DNA from: Thermodesulfovibrionales bacterium
GTDB lineage: Bacteria > Nitrospirota > Thermodesulfovibrionia > Thermodesulfovibrionales > SM23-35
Reading direction: 5' to 3'
Assembly (NCBI GenBank): GCA_020053565.1
Contig: JAGVMY010000055.1
Coordinates: 1 to 15,052 of the forward strand
DNA: 15,052 nucleotides
In this document: positions 1 through 6,087 of the stretch, one piece after another
Layout: each line of letters begins with the position of its first letter
How positions within the stretch are numbered: the stretch's first letter is position 1
Program-made: the position numbers and the translations under genes
The notes under the pieces: generated by a model
Told to the model about the DNA's origin: nothing
Database searches by the model: none
What the model saw: the letters and a program-made list of their open reading frames with translations, nothing else

Positions 1-10
1 ATCGATTCCT

Positions 11-46
11 TAACTCTCGCAAGCTCACCTCTCCTCAATCCCTGAA
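11..46. repeat. 36-bp imperfect direct repeat, left copy
   Basis: This stretch matches 997-1032 at 31 of 36 positions with no gaps, at a constant offset of 986 bp. The best-conserved cores are CGCAAGCT and CCTCAATCCCT. The two copies bracket the MNT/HEPN gene pair. The right copy starts directly after the HEPN stop codon. They could be boundaries of an inserted module or two members of a dispersed repeat family. The match is seen directly; the meaning is inferred. Confidence 0.7.
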
Positions 47-98
47 TACGTGCATAATAACATCTATGGTTGACCGAACAGTTTTTTACACTGTCATT

Positions 99-207
99 GT
101 CTACGACTCTTAGAGCGAAGGACAAAGTCTCAAAGCAATCGTTCGACCGAGCTTACGACGAAGTCTCAAGATGAGATTCCTCGTCCCGACAAATCGGGAG
201 TCGGAAT
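99..207. repeat. Palindromic dispersed-repeat-like sequence
   Basis: The stretch contains an imperfect inverted repeat at 176-207: 14-nt arms ATTCCTCGTCCCGA and TCGGGAGTCGGAAT, 11 of 14 pairing, around CAAA. Two related tracts, AAAGTCTCAA (124-133) and GAAGTCTCAAG (160-170), lie before it. Positions 99-113 match 4982-4996 at 14 of 15 positions. No convincing reading frame covers it. Small foldable, non-coding sequences of this sort are typical of REP/MITE-like elements in intergenic DNA. The element's true boundaries cannot be set from one copy. Confidence 0.5.
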
Positions 208-274
208 GATGGCAAACTAAAACTATTTATGAGACAGGGTACTATGATATTATACTTGGGGGAAGGGCAGTGAG

Positions 275-592
275 ATGAACAAAGAAATTTATGGAAGACT
301 AAGAAAGATAAGTAAAAGGTTAAAAGAAAAGTATCTTGCAAAGAAGGTCATTTTATTCGGATCTTATGCAAGAGGAGACGCAACAGAGGACAGCGATGTT
401 GATATTCTTGTAATAGCCCCAACTAATGAACGAATGTTTGAAAGAATGGCTACCGTATCAAGACTTATAAGAGACCTGCGTAACGGTTTTCCAATTTCAC
501 CTATAGTTCTTACCCCCAAAGAATTTAAAGATAAGTTAACTAAAGAAGATGCTTTTATCCAAACTATTATGGAAGAAGGAGTGGTGCTATGA
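275..592 (+). CDS. MNT-family minimal nucleotidyltransferase
   Basis: A 105-residue protein of the minimal nucleotidyltransferase (MNT) family of the DNA polymerase beta superfamily. The nucleotide-binding motif is clear: G29-S30, then D41 and D43 in the GSYARGDATEDSDVDILV stretch. The third acidic residue usual in active members is not obvious; the matching strand reads ISPIVLT. The purine-rich GGGGGAAGGG (258-267) supports the ATG start. Its stop overlaps the start of the next gene by four bases (ATGA), so the two are probably translationally coupled. MNT/HEPN pairs act as toxin-antitoxin modules, in which some MNT proteins AMPylate and silence the HEPN partner. That role is inferred from the family here. 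Confidence 0.88.
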   Translation: MNKEIYGRLRKISKRLKEKYLAKKVILFGSYARGDATEDSDVDILVIAPTNERMFERMATVSRLIRDLRNGFPISPIVLTPKEFKDKLTKEDAFIQTIMEEGVVL

Positions 593-996
593 CCAAAGAT
601 AAAGAATTCTGGAAAATAGAAGAATGGATAAAGATTGCCCGTATTGACTGGGATCGCACCTTAAGAAACCTCAAAGAAAAAGATGTAAATGCAGCAGGAT
701 TTTTTCTCCAACAGTGTATTGAAAAATATCTGAAGGCATTCTTAATTCGGCATGGTTGGAAACTCAAAAAGATACATCGGTTAGATGCATTACTTGATGA
801 AGCAATCAAACATGATTCTAAACTGAATTCATTTCAAGAGATTTGTGAGCGGATCTCCGGTTACTATCTTGCAGATAGATATCCACCTCTGGGAGTGTTA
901 GAACTTACCTGCGTAGATATTAAAAAGGATTTTAAAGAAGTCAAAAAATTTGTTAAGGCACTGTTCCCAGATGAGAAATTAGATTCCAAAAAATAA
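589..996 (+). CDS. HEPN-domain protein (MNT partner)
   Basis: A 135-residue, largely helical HEPN-domain protein. Typical family features are the helix containing QQCIEKYLKAFL (residues 41-52), the following KKIHRLDALL (60-69) and the YYLADRYPP segment (92-100). HEPN proteins paired with MNT enzymes are often ribonuclease toxins. The R-x4-6-H motif of the well-studied HepT toxins is not evident here, so nuclease activity is uncertain. It belongs more to the PF05168-like branch, judged from memory. The start is fixed by the ATGA overlap with the upstream gene and by the AAGGAG ribosome-binding site (576-581). The stop lies directly before the right copy of the flanking repeat. Confidence 0.85.
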   Translation: MTKDKEFWKIEEWIKIARIDWDRTLRNLKEKDVNAAGFFLQQCIEKYLKAFLIRHGWKLKKIHRLDALLDEAIKHDSKLNSFQEICERISGYYLADRYPPLGVLELTCVDIKKDFKEVKKFVKALFPDEKLDSKK

Positions 997-1032
997 TAAC
1001 TCCCGCAAGCTTACATCCCCTCAATCCCTCAA
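997..1032. repeat. 36-bp imperfect direct repeat, right copy
   Basis: Partner of the repeat at 11-46 (31 of 36 identical, ungapped). It begins at the base after the HEPN stop codon TAA. Together the copies flank the MNT/HEPN pair. Confidence 0.7.
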
Positions 1033-1072
1033 CTCTTAAATCAAAGGTATCTGCGATATTACACGCAGGGTA

Positions 1073-1111
1073 TAGTAACAGACAAATTCATGCCAAATTT
1101 GTCTGTTACTA
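1073..1111. promoter_or_regulatory. Perfect 16-bp inverted repeat upstream of DUF169 gene
   Basis: The arms at 1073-1088 (TAGTAACAGACAAATT) and 1096-1111 are exact reverse complements around a 7-nt centre. A TTGACA hexamer follows at 1113-1118, but the matching -10 is weak (CAAAAT at 1138-1143, 19-bp spacing). There is no U-tract after the right arm, so a standard intrinsic terminator is unlikely. An operator overlapping the promoter, or an RNA hairpin ending the HEPN transcript, are both possible. Confidence 0.6.
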
Positions 1112-1174
1112 CTTGACATATTTGGAAGTATCTATTGCAAAATAACATTGAGAAAAATCAGGAGGGCAAAGAAC

Positions 1175-1987
1175 ATGAAGAGTAAGATTGCGAAAGCATT
1201 AGAACTCAAATATGAACCTGTGGCAATTCTGTGGAGCAATAAGAAGCCTGAAAATGCTGACCAGTTTGTAGAAGGCAGATGGGGCTGTGTGATGTGGCTG
1301 CTTGCACGGGCAGCAAAAGGGAAGACAGTTGTATTTGACAGAAAGACTTATGGATGTGTTGGCGGAGGTGTTGGACTGGGATTTGGAAATCTGTATCTGG
1401 AGTTTCCAGGAGGTTTAGAGGGTTTTTCCTGCTTTCTGTCGACCGGCAATGAACGGTCTGGGTCAGGAAAAAAGATCGCTGAGCAGATCGAGAAATTTGC
1501 CAGAAAAGAATTTATCGAAAACTTTCTCAAGGGGGAAAGATATATCAAGTCTCCTGATTTAGTGAAGAAGTTTGTTTACCAACTCCCCATGAAAGATATT
1601 TCTCAGAAATATGTTATCTTCAAGTCTCTCAGTAAGGTAGATAAGAAAGAGAAACCTGTGGTGATTGTTTTCATTGTAAATCCTCATCAACTTTCTGCTT
1701 TGATTATTCTTGCAAATTATTCACGGGAGAGTTTGGATAATGTGATCGTGCCGATGGCAGCTGGATGCCAGCAAATGGGAATATTTGCTTACAGAGAAGC
1801 TGAATTAGAAAATCCGAGAGCAGTTATCGGTCTGACTGATTTATCTGCCAGAAAGAATATCAGAAAGCAGCTTGGTGAAGATGTGTTTACCTTTGCAGTT
1901 CCATATAGAATGTTCAAAGAGTTGGAAGGTAATGTCAAGGGGAGTTTTCTGGAAAGGGAGACGTGGAAAAGCCTGCAATTGATTTAA
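1175..1987 (+). CDS. DUF169 family protein
   Basis: A 270-residue member of the DUF169 (COG2043) family, recognised by its N-terminal KYEPVAILW segment, the two cysteine-containing segments (WGCVMWLLARAAKG and YGCVGGGVGLGFG) and the C-terminal MAAGCQQM motif. The conserved cysteines and glycines suggest a cofactor- or metal-linked role, but no biochemical function is established for the family. The frame is open from a TTG at 1148. The ATG at 1175 is chosen because AGGAGGGC stands eight bases before it and the family N-terminus begins there. The gene stands alone on the plus strand, behind a long inverted repeat. Its last 53 bases overlap the end of the convergent thioesterase gene. Confidence 0.85.
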   Translation: MKSKIAKALELKYEPVAILWSNKKPENADQFVEGRWGCVMWLLARAAKGKTVVFDRKTYGCVGGGVGLGFGNLYLEFPGGLEGFSCFLSTGNERSGSGKKIAEQIEKFARKEFIENFLKGERYIKSPDLVKKFVYQLPMKDISQKYVIFKSLSKVDKKEKPVVIVFIVNPHQLSALIILANYSRESLDNVIVPMAAGCQQMGIFAYREAELENPRAVIGLTDLSARKNIRKQLGEDVFTFAVPYRMFKELEGNVKGSFLERETWKSLQLI

Positions 1988-2375
1988 TATGTTGTGGAAA
2001 GCTTTTTAAAACTCTCAGGGAGTCTCTTGGCTTTCCATCTTTATCAATACAAGCGACGGTTATTCGTGCATCAACTAGCAAGGTGTTATTTTTAAAAGCC
2101 TGGTTTTTTATGATAATGGTAGCGTTCTTAATCTCTGCGACTTCTGTTGTAACTTCGATGATATCTCCAAGCTGTGCAGGGCGTTTATACGATATATCGA
2201 CATGAACTACAACAAAGAAGTACCCTTGGTTTTGATACTCTACTATGTCGATGCCCCTTTCGAGAAGAAACTCTGTCCGTGCCCGCTCAAAATAACGGAG
2301 ATAGTTAGCATAGTAAACGACGCCTCCGGCATCAGTGTCTTCATAATAAATTCTTAACGTGATACTATGTCCCAT
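1935..2375 (-). CDS. YbgC/YbaW-family acyl-CoA thioesterase (4HBT hotdog fold)
   Basis: A 146-residue single hotdog-domain thioesterase. The family signature YYEDTDAGGVVYYANYLRYF begins at residue 10. Asp15 matches the catalytic Asp of E. coli YbgC, and the His that follows in YbgC is Tyr here, a common variant. Such enzymes hydrolyse short- or medium-chain acyl-CoA or acyl-ACP. In proteobacteria they sit with tol-pal, but there is no tol or pal gene here, so the substrate cannot be inferred. The ATG start has only a weak ribosome-binding site. The 3' end overlaps the convergent DUF169 gene by 53 bases. It lies 171 bases downstream of prfA on the same strand. Confidence 0.9.
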   Translation of the reverse strand: MGHSITLRIYYEDTDAGGVVYYANYLRYFERARTEFLLERGIDIVEYQNQGYFFVVVHVDISYKRPAQLGDIIEVTTEVAEIKNATIIIKNQAFKNNTLLVDARITVACIDKDGKPRDSLRVLKSFPQHIKSIAGFSTSPFPENSP

Positions 2376-2546
2376 TATCTTGTCCAGATAAGAAAGATGT
2401 GGATACTATATTACTATAAAAAACTGCAGATAATGGAGCAAAAAGATACGGTATACTCCTGCTACTATGAAGCGTGTCTATAAAAAGGTGAATAATCTCT
2501 GCTTATGAGCTACGGGTAATAGATGACGGGGAAACTGAGAAACTCT

Positions 2547-3608
2547 TTACAGTTCCTTCAGTCGTTCTGACTGAAAGTGGGTAATCAGGCTGTCTATTAT
2601 CTCATCAATATCGCCTTCAAGAACCTGTTCGAGTTTGTGAAGAGAAAGACCTATTCTATGGTCGGTAACACGATTCTGAGGAAAATTGTATGTCCTTATT
2701 TTTTCACTCCTGTCGCCTGTTCCTACCTGTGATTTCCTTTTTAGTGCCCTCTCTTTCTCCTGTCTTTCCGTCTCGATCTCATAGAGTCTTGAACGCAAAA
2801 CCTTCATAGCCTTTTCTTTATTTTTAATCTGTGAGCGTTCGTCCTGACACTGCACAATAAGCCCGGTTGGAGCGTGCACGATCCTCACTGCTGAATAGGT
2901 TGTATTCACTCCCTGACCACCAGGCCCGGAAGAACAGAATGTATCTATTCTCAGGTCTTTTTCATCAACCTTGATATCGACCTCTTCTGCCTCAGGAAGC
3001 ACTGCAACGGTTGCTGCGGAAGTATGGATCCTTCCGGAAGCCTCTGTGAGAGGCACACGCTGAACTCTGTGCACACCGCTTTCATATTTGAGTCTGCTGT
3101 ATGCACCTTTTCCCTGGATAGAGGCAATCACTTCCTTGATGCCGCCAAGTCCTGTAGAATTCATATCAATCATTTCTACTTTCCATCTTTTCTGCTCAGC
3201 ATACTTCAAATACATCTTAAAGAGCTGAGCGGCAAACAGAGCAGCCTCTTCTCCTCCAGTCCCTGCCCTTATTTCAAGTATTACGTTTTTCTCGTCACGC
3301 GGGTCTTTTGGAAGGAGCATCATCTTAATCTCCTCTTCAATCTTCGGCTTTTTCCCCTTTAGTTCTTCAAGTTCTGCCTGTGCGAGCTCACGCAAATCAC
3401 CGTCTTCTCCTTTCAGAAGTTCCTCAACACCTTCTATATCCGAAAGCAGCTTCATGTAATTCTTGATTTTATTGACAAGTGGCTGGAGTTCTGACTGCTC
3501 TCTTGAGTATTTCTGGAGTTCACCTGGGTTTGATAACACCACAGGGTCCATCAGCAGCCTGTTTAGTTCTTCATATTTGTTTTCTATTACCTTGAGTTTC
3601 TCAAACAT
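2547..3608 (-). CDS. prfA: Peptide chain release factor 1
   Basis: A 353-residue class I release factor that reads UAA and UAG and triggers peptidyl-tRNA hydrolysis on the ribosome. The GGQ motif is at residues 230-232 in SSGPGGQGVNT. The codon-recognition tripeptide is P-L-T at 186-188; the PxT pattern marks RF1 rather than RF2 (SPF). The length is normal and no frameshift site is present. The start overlaps the end of the upstream DUF1385 gene by eight bases and follows an AGAGGAA ribosome-binding site. Many bacteria have prmC (the GGQ glutamine methyltransferase) directly after prfA. Here the next gene on this strand is a thioesterase after a gap, so prmC must lie elsewhere if present. Confidence 0.97.
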   Translation of the reverse strand: MFEKLKVIENKYEELNRLLMDPVVLSNPGELQKYSREQSELQPLVNKIKNYMKLLSDIEGVEELLKGEDGDLRELAQAELEELKGKKPKIEEEIKMMLLPKDPRDEKNVILEIRAGTGGEEAALFAAQLFKMYLKYAEQKRWKVEMIDMNSTGLGGIKEVIASIQGKGAYSRLKYESGVHRVQRVPLTEASGRIHTSAATVAVLPEAEEVDIKVDEKDLRIDTFCSSGPGGQGVNTTYSAVRIVHAPTGLIVQCQDERSQIKNKEKAMKVLRSRLYEIETERQEKERALKRKSQVGTGDRSEKIRTYNFPQNRVTDHRIGLSLHKLEQVLEGDIDEIIDSLITHFQSERLKEL

Positions 3609-4479
3609 CTGTTTCCTCTATTTTAAGGACCTCTTCGAGTGCTCTGATAGCCACATCGATTTGAGAATCATCAGGTTCTCTTGTGGTAAGCCTCTGGAGC
3701 AGTAATCCTGGCTGTATCAATATATGCATTATGAGATTATCTTTCATTTTTGAGGAGAGTTTCAAAAATTCAAAGGAAAGCCCGGCTATCACAGGCACAA
3801 GGATAAGCCTTGAGAGAAATTTAGACATGAATGACCACTCCTGGGGGATGAATGAAAAAGTGAATATACTCACTACCATAACAATTATGAGAAAGCTTGT
3901 GCCGCAGCGTGGGTGAAGAGGACTGTAGGCCTTTATATTGTTTATTGTGAGTTCTCTTCCATCCTCGTAGGCGTGAATTACTTTATGTTCAGCACCATGA
4001 TACTCAAATATCCGTCTCATTTCTTTCCACATACCGATTGAAATTATATATGCAAGGAAAAGAAGTATCCTGATAATGCCATCAACAAGATTAAATAAGA
4101 ATGAGTTTGTAGCGACAGATGTGATGATGAGCCCCAGAAGCTTTGTTGCATATAAAGGGAGGAGTATAAATATGACTATACCAAGAAGTATAGCGAGTCC
4201 AATAGTTAAGCTCATGGTGATGAAACTCATAGGTTTTTTGTCTTCTTCTTCGTATGCCTTGTTTGCAGAAAACTCTATAGCCTTGATGCCAATAGATAAA
4301 GCATGAAAGAGCGCTATCACACCTCTCATAATGGGGAGCTTAAGAAATTTTGGAAGTTCCTTCAGTTCTGCCCTTTTTACATGGATATCCCCTTTTGGCC
4401 CTCTGACTGCTACTGTCCAGCCTTTTCGGCCCTTCATCATGACACCTTCTATAACTGCCTGTCCACCTATGGCTTTCAT
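3601..4479 (-). CDS. DUF1385 (YqhQ-like) membrane protein
   Basis: A 292-residue protein beginning with the family hallmark GGQAVIEGVMMKG (residues 5-17). Four hydrophobic segments are visible at about 86-110, 129-150, 193-212 and 222-240. A conserved HGAEHK (161-166) and HPRCGTS (189-195) between them could bind metal. The family is a conserved inner-membrane protein often encoded between rpmE and prfA in many bacterial lineages; its reaction is unknown. The hairpin at 4491-4533 separates it from rpmE, so expression may depend on read-through or on its own weak promoter. It overlaps prfA by eight bases, which implies coupled translation. Confidence 0.92.
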   Translation of the reverse strand: MKAIGGQAVIEGVMMKGRKGWTVAVRGPKGDIHVKRAELKELPKFLKLPIMRGVIALFHALSIGIKAIEFSANKAYEEEDKKPMSFITMSLTIGLAILLGIVIFILLPLYATKLLGLIITSVATNSFLFNLVDGIIRILLFLAYIISIGMWKEMRRIFEYHGAEHKVIHAYEDGRELTINNIKAYSPLHPRCGTSFLIIVMVVSIFTFSFIPQEWSFMSKFLSRLILVPVIAGLSFEFLKLSSKMKDNLIMHILIQPGLLLQRLTTREPDDSQIDVAIRALEEVLKIEETDV

Positions 4480-4490
4480 TCTAAGTCTTT

Positions 4491-4533
4491 CAAAAAAAAG
4501 TCGTTAGTCTTAAGACTACGGACTAACGACTTT
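4491..4533 (-). terminator. Intrinsic terminator after rpmE
   Basis: On the minus strand a perfect 13-bp stem (arms 4521-4533 and 4497-4509, AAAGTCGTTAGTC pairing with its complement) is followed by an unbroken run of T to 4492. The 11-nt loop region also holds part of a 12-bp palindrome (AGTCTTAAGACT, 4506-4517), which could form a competing hairpin. It lies between the rpmE stop and the DUF1385 start, so it probably ends much of the rpmE message and lowers expression of DUF1385 and prfA. Confidence 0.82.
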
Positions 4534-4549
4534 ACACTCCTGAGTGTAT

Positions 4550-4771
4550 CTACTTCTCGGTACGAGAAGATTCCAACTTTTTATATTTTTTCTTAAACTT
4601 CTCTACCCTTCCTTCAGCATCAACGATCTTCTGCTTCCCTGTGAAGAATGGGTGGCACTTTGAACAGAGATCCACCTGTATCTTCGGCTTCGTAGACCTT
4701 GTGACAAAAGTCTCACCGCAGGCACACACAATTGTTGCTTCTTTATATGCCGGATGAATTCCTTCTTTCAA
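4550..4771 (-). CDS. rpmE: 50S ribosomal protein L31, zinc-binding type
   Basis: A 73-residue L31 protein of the large ribosomal subunit. It opens with the family sequence MKEGIHPAY. It has the four zinc-ribbon cysteines C16, C18, C36 and C39 (CACG and CSKC motifs), so it is the zinc-containing (C+) form rather than the zinc-free paralogue. The C-terminal tail is lysine-rich, as expected for an RNA-binding protein. The start codon is TTG (4771-4769); it is supported by AGGAGG at 4778-4783 and by the conserved N-terminus. It heads the rpmE / DUF1385 / prfA group, with a terminator directly after it. Confidence 0.96.
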   Translation of the reverse strand: MKEGIHPAYKEATIVCACGETFVTRSTKPKIQVDLCSKCHPFFTGKQKIVDAEGRVEKFKKKYKKLESSRTEK

Positions 4772-4801
4772 TTCGAACCTCCTGAAAAATAAATATTTAC
4801 T

Positions 4802-4831
4802 ATAATAATAGATTTAGAGAAGTTTTTGCAA
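4802..4831 (-). promoter_or_regulatory. Candidate promoter for rpmE
   Basis: On the minus strand TTGCAA (4831-4826) and TATTAT (4807-4802) are spaced by 18 bp in AT-rich DNA, about 30 bases before the rpmE start. The -10 box matches five of six consensus bases and the -35 box four of six. Confidence 0.4.
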
Positions 4832-4849
4832 TAGGGAAGGTGGGAACAT

Positions 4850-5026
4850 TTACCAATCAGCACTTTCACGTTCAACATCGTCATCAACCCATATCATTCC
4901 AGGCTTACGACCTTGAACAGTTCTTGCCTTCAAATTTGACCTTATTTGACATCTAAAAATTACCTGTAAATACCGTATCCAGTCTACGACTCGTAGGAAA
5001 TACTCGGCGTCAGGGCTTGGTTCAAA
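4850..5026 (-). other. Startless open frame after the defence operon (possible gene remnant)
   Basis: The gap between rpmE and the operon holds no complete gene that I recognise. Directly after the TAA stop of the 127-residue gene, in the same frame, 58 further codons stay open to a TAA at 4850-4852. The second half reads like protein (NLKARTVQGRKPGMIWVDDD, ending ERESADW). There is no ATG start with a ribosome-binding site; a TTG before the NLK segment is the only plausible start. The first half overlaps a palindromic repeat fragment (CTACGACTCGTAG, 4984-4996). It could be a decayed C-terminus, a tiny gene, or chance. Confidence 0.3.
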
Positions 5027-5410
5027 TTATTTGAAAATGTACCCATCCTCTTTTTTTTGTATTTTGTTTTTCTTTTTTGTTCTTCTCTCAACATCTTTCG
5101 CAAATTGAATACCTTGCTGTGTAAGTTTCCACCCTTTTACCCAATCGCCTCTCATATAACGCCAGTTATCTGATTTTGCCTCTTTAAGTGCCATTACTAT
5201 AATGTAAGTATCTGGTATCTTCTTTTTGCCAATCTTCGTTAAAAAAGTATCCGGATAGGTTCTTGATGCTTGATTAGCTGTTATTTCTGTGTCAATATAT
5301 TCTTTAATGGCATCACAGAGATAAAGGACGAACGTAATCTTTGGAACAAAAGTCCCCCAGTCTATGATTTTCTCTGAGGAATATCGTAATTTTAAAGAAA
5401 ATGAATCCAT
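5027..5410 (-). CDS. Predicted winged-helix protein, last gene of the defence operon
   Basis: A 127-residue protein that I cannot assign to a named family. The C-terminal half (WKLTQQGIQFAKDVERR) has the look of the last helix and wing of a winged-helix DNA-binding fold, and the tail is very lysine-rich. The frame is open further upstream to 5470. The ATG at 5410 is chosen because it lies two bases after the glycosylase stop and has AAAGGAGAA just before it. As the final gene of the seven-gene operon it may be a DNA-binding specificity, regulatory or effector subunit. No nuclease motif is evident. In-frame codons continue after its stop. Confidence 0.6.
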   Translation of the reverse strand: MDSFSLKLRYSSEKIIDWGTFVPKITFVLYLCDAIKEYIDTEITANQASRTYPDTFLTKIGKKKIPDTYIIVMALKEAKSDNWRYMRGDWVKGWKLTQQGIQFAKDVERRTKKKNKIQKKEDGYIFK

Positions 5411-5412
5411 AA

Positions 5413-6087
5413 TTATTCTCCTTTCTTTATGTCGTAGATAAAATAATGACAACTTTTGGCTAAGGGACATCGCTCATGTTCTGGTCTTCTTGGTGTGCAG
5501 ATAAGTGCGGCAAAATCAAGTAAAGCAAGGCTTGCCTTTCTTGGATACTTACAATCTGCATAGGTTCTTGCAATATCTATGACATGTTTATCTCTTCTTC
5601 CTTCCTTTGATGTTGATATGCCAAAGTATCTTTTGAAAACCCTTACAACATTACTATCGACAATCCATTCTTTTTTATTAAACGCAATTAATAGGACAAT
5701 GCCAGCAATATAATCTCCAACGCCCGGGAGTTTAGAAATTTCATCACGGCTCTCAGGGACTTTGCCCCCATATTTTTTTACAATTACTTGAGAAACTTCT
5801 TTAAATCTCTTTATTCTCCATCGCAAACCAAGAGGATAAAGTATATGATTCAATCTTCTGATGTTTGCGCGGGCAACCTTAGCAGGGGTTTTAAAGTTTG
5901 AAAAAAATTTGAGATAAACCGGTTGAACCTGATCAGCTTTTGTTCTCTGTAACATCATTTCTGCAATGAGAACTTTAAAAGGATCATCAGTTTTCCTCCA
6001 TGGATAGTCTCTTTTATTTTTATTAACCCATCTATTAAGAACTTTACGAAAATTTTTTATTTCCTGAACTGTAGGAAGTCTGTTCAT
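5413..6087 (-). CDS. HhH-GPD DNA glycosylase, probable G:T/U mismatch-specific thymine glycosylase (MIG-like)
   Basis: A 224-residue base-excision glycosylase of the EndoIII/MutY superfamily. It has the helix-hairpin-helix LPGVGDY (120-126), the catalytic Asp144 in VDSNVVRVF, and a C-terminal iron-sulfur loop. The residue after GVGD is Tyr126. With Asp144 this matches, even in numbering, the active-site pair of Methanothermobacter MIG thymine-DNA glycosylase as I recall it, rather than Lys (EndoIII) or Ser (MutY). The cluster loop has normal spacing, but its second ligand is His: C197-x6-H204-x2-C207-x5-C213. Its length is like MIG, and it lacks the MutY C-terminal domain. The start overlaps the methyltransferase stop by four bases. 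It probably repairs deaminated methylcytosine made by that enzyme. Confidence 0.85.
   Translation of the reverse strand: MNRLPTVQEIKNFRKVLNRWVNKNKRDYPWRKTDDPFKVLIAEMMLQRTKADQVQPVYLKFFSNFKTPAKVARANIRRLNHILYPLGLRWRIKRFKEVSQVIVKKYGGKVPESRDEISKLPGVGDYIAGIVLLIAFNKKEWIVDSNVVRVFKRYFGISTSKEGRRDKHVIDIARTYADCKYPRKASLALLDFAALICTPRRPEHERCPLAKSCHYFIYDIKKGE

Noticed and set aside
1148..1174. TTG start at 1148 for the DUF169 gene
   Set aside because: The ATG at 1175 has AGGAGGG at the right distance and matches the usual family N-terminus; the extra nine residues would cover the ribosome-binding site.
1996..2036. Inverted repeat GGAAAGC/GCTTTCC as a bidirectional terminator between DUF169 and the thioesterase
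   Set aside because: The arms are only 7 bp with a 27-nt loop and lie inside the thioesterase coding region without a U-tract at the right place.
5027..5470. A 147-residue start at 5470 for the last operon gene
   Set aside because: That start lies inside the glycosylase gene without a good ribosome-binding site; the ATG at 5410 has AAAGGAGAA and lies two bases after the upstream stop.
5413..6087. Annotation as MutY adenine glycosylase
   Set aside because: The length lacks the MutY C-terminal 8-oxoG-recognition domain, and the residue after GVGD is Tyr rather than the MutY Ser; the MIG-like pair and methyltransferase linkage fit better.
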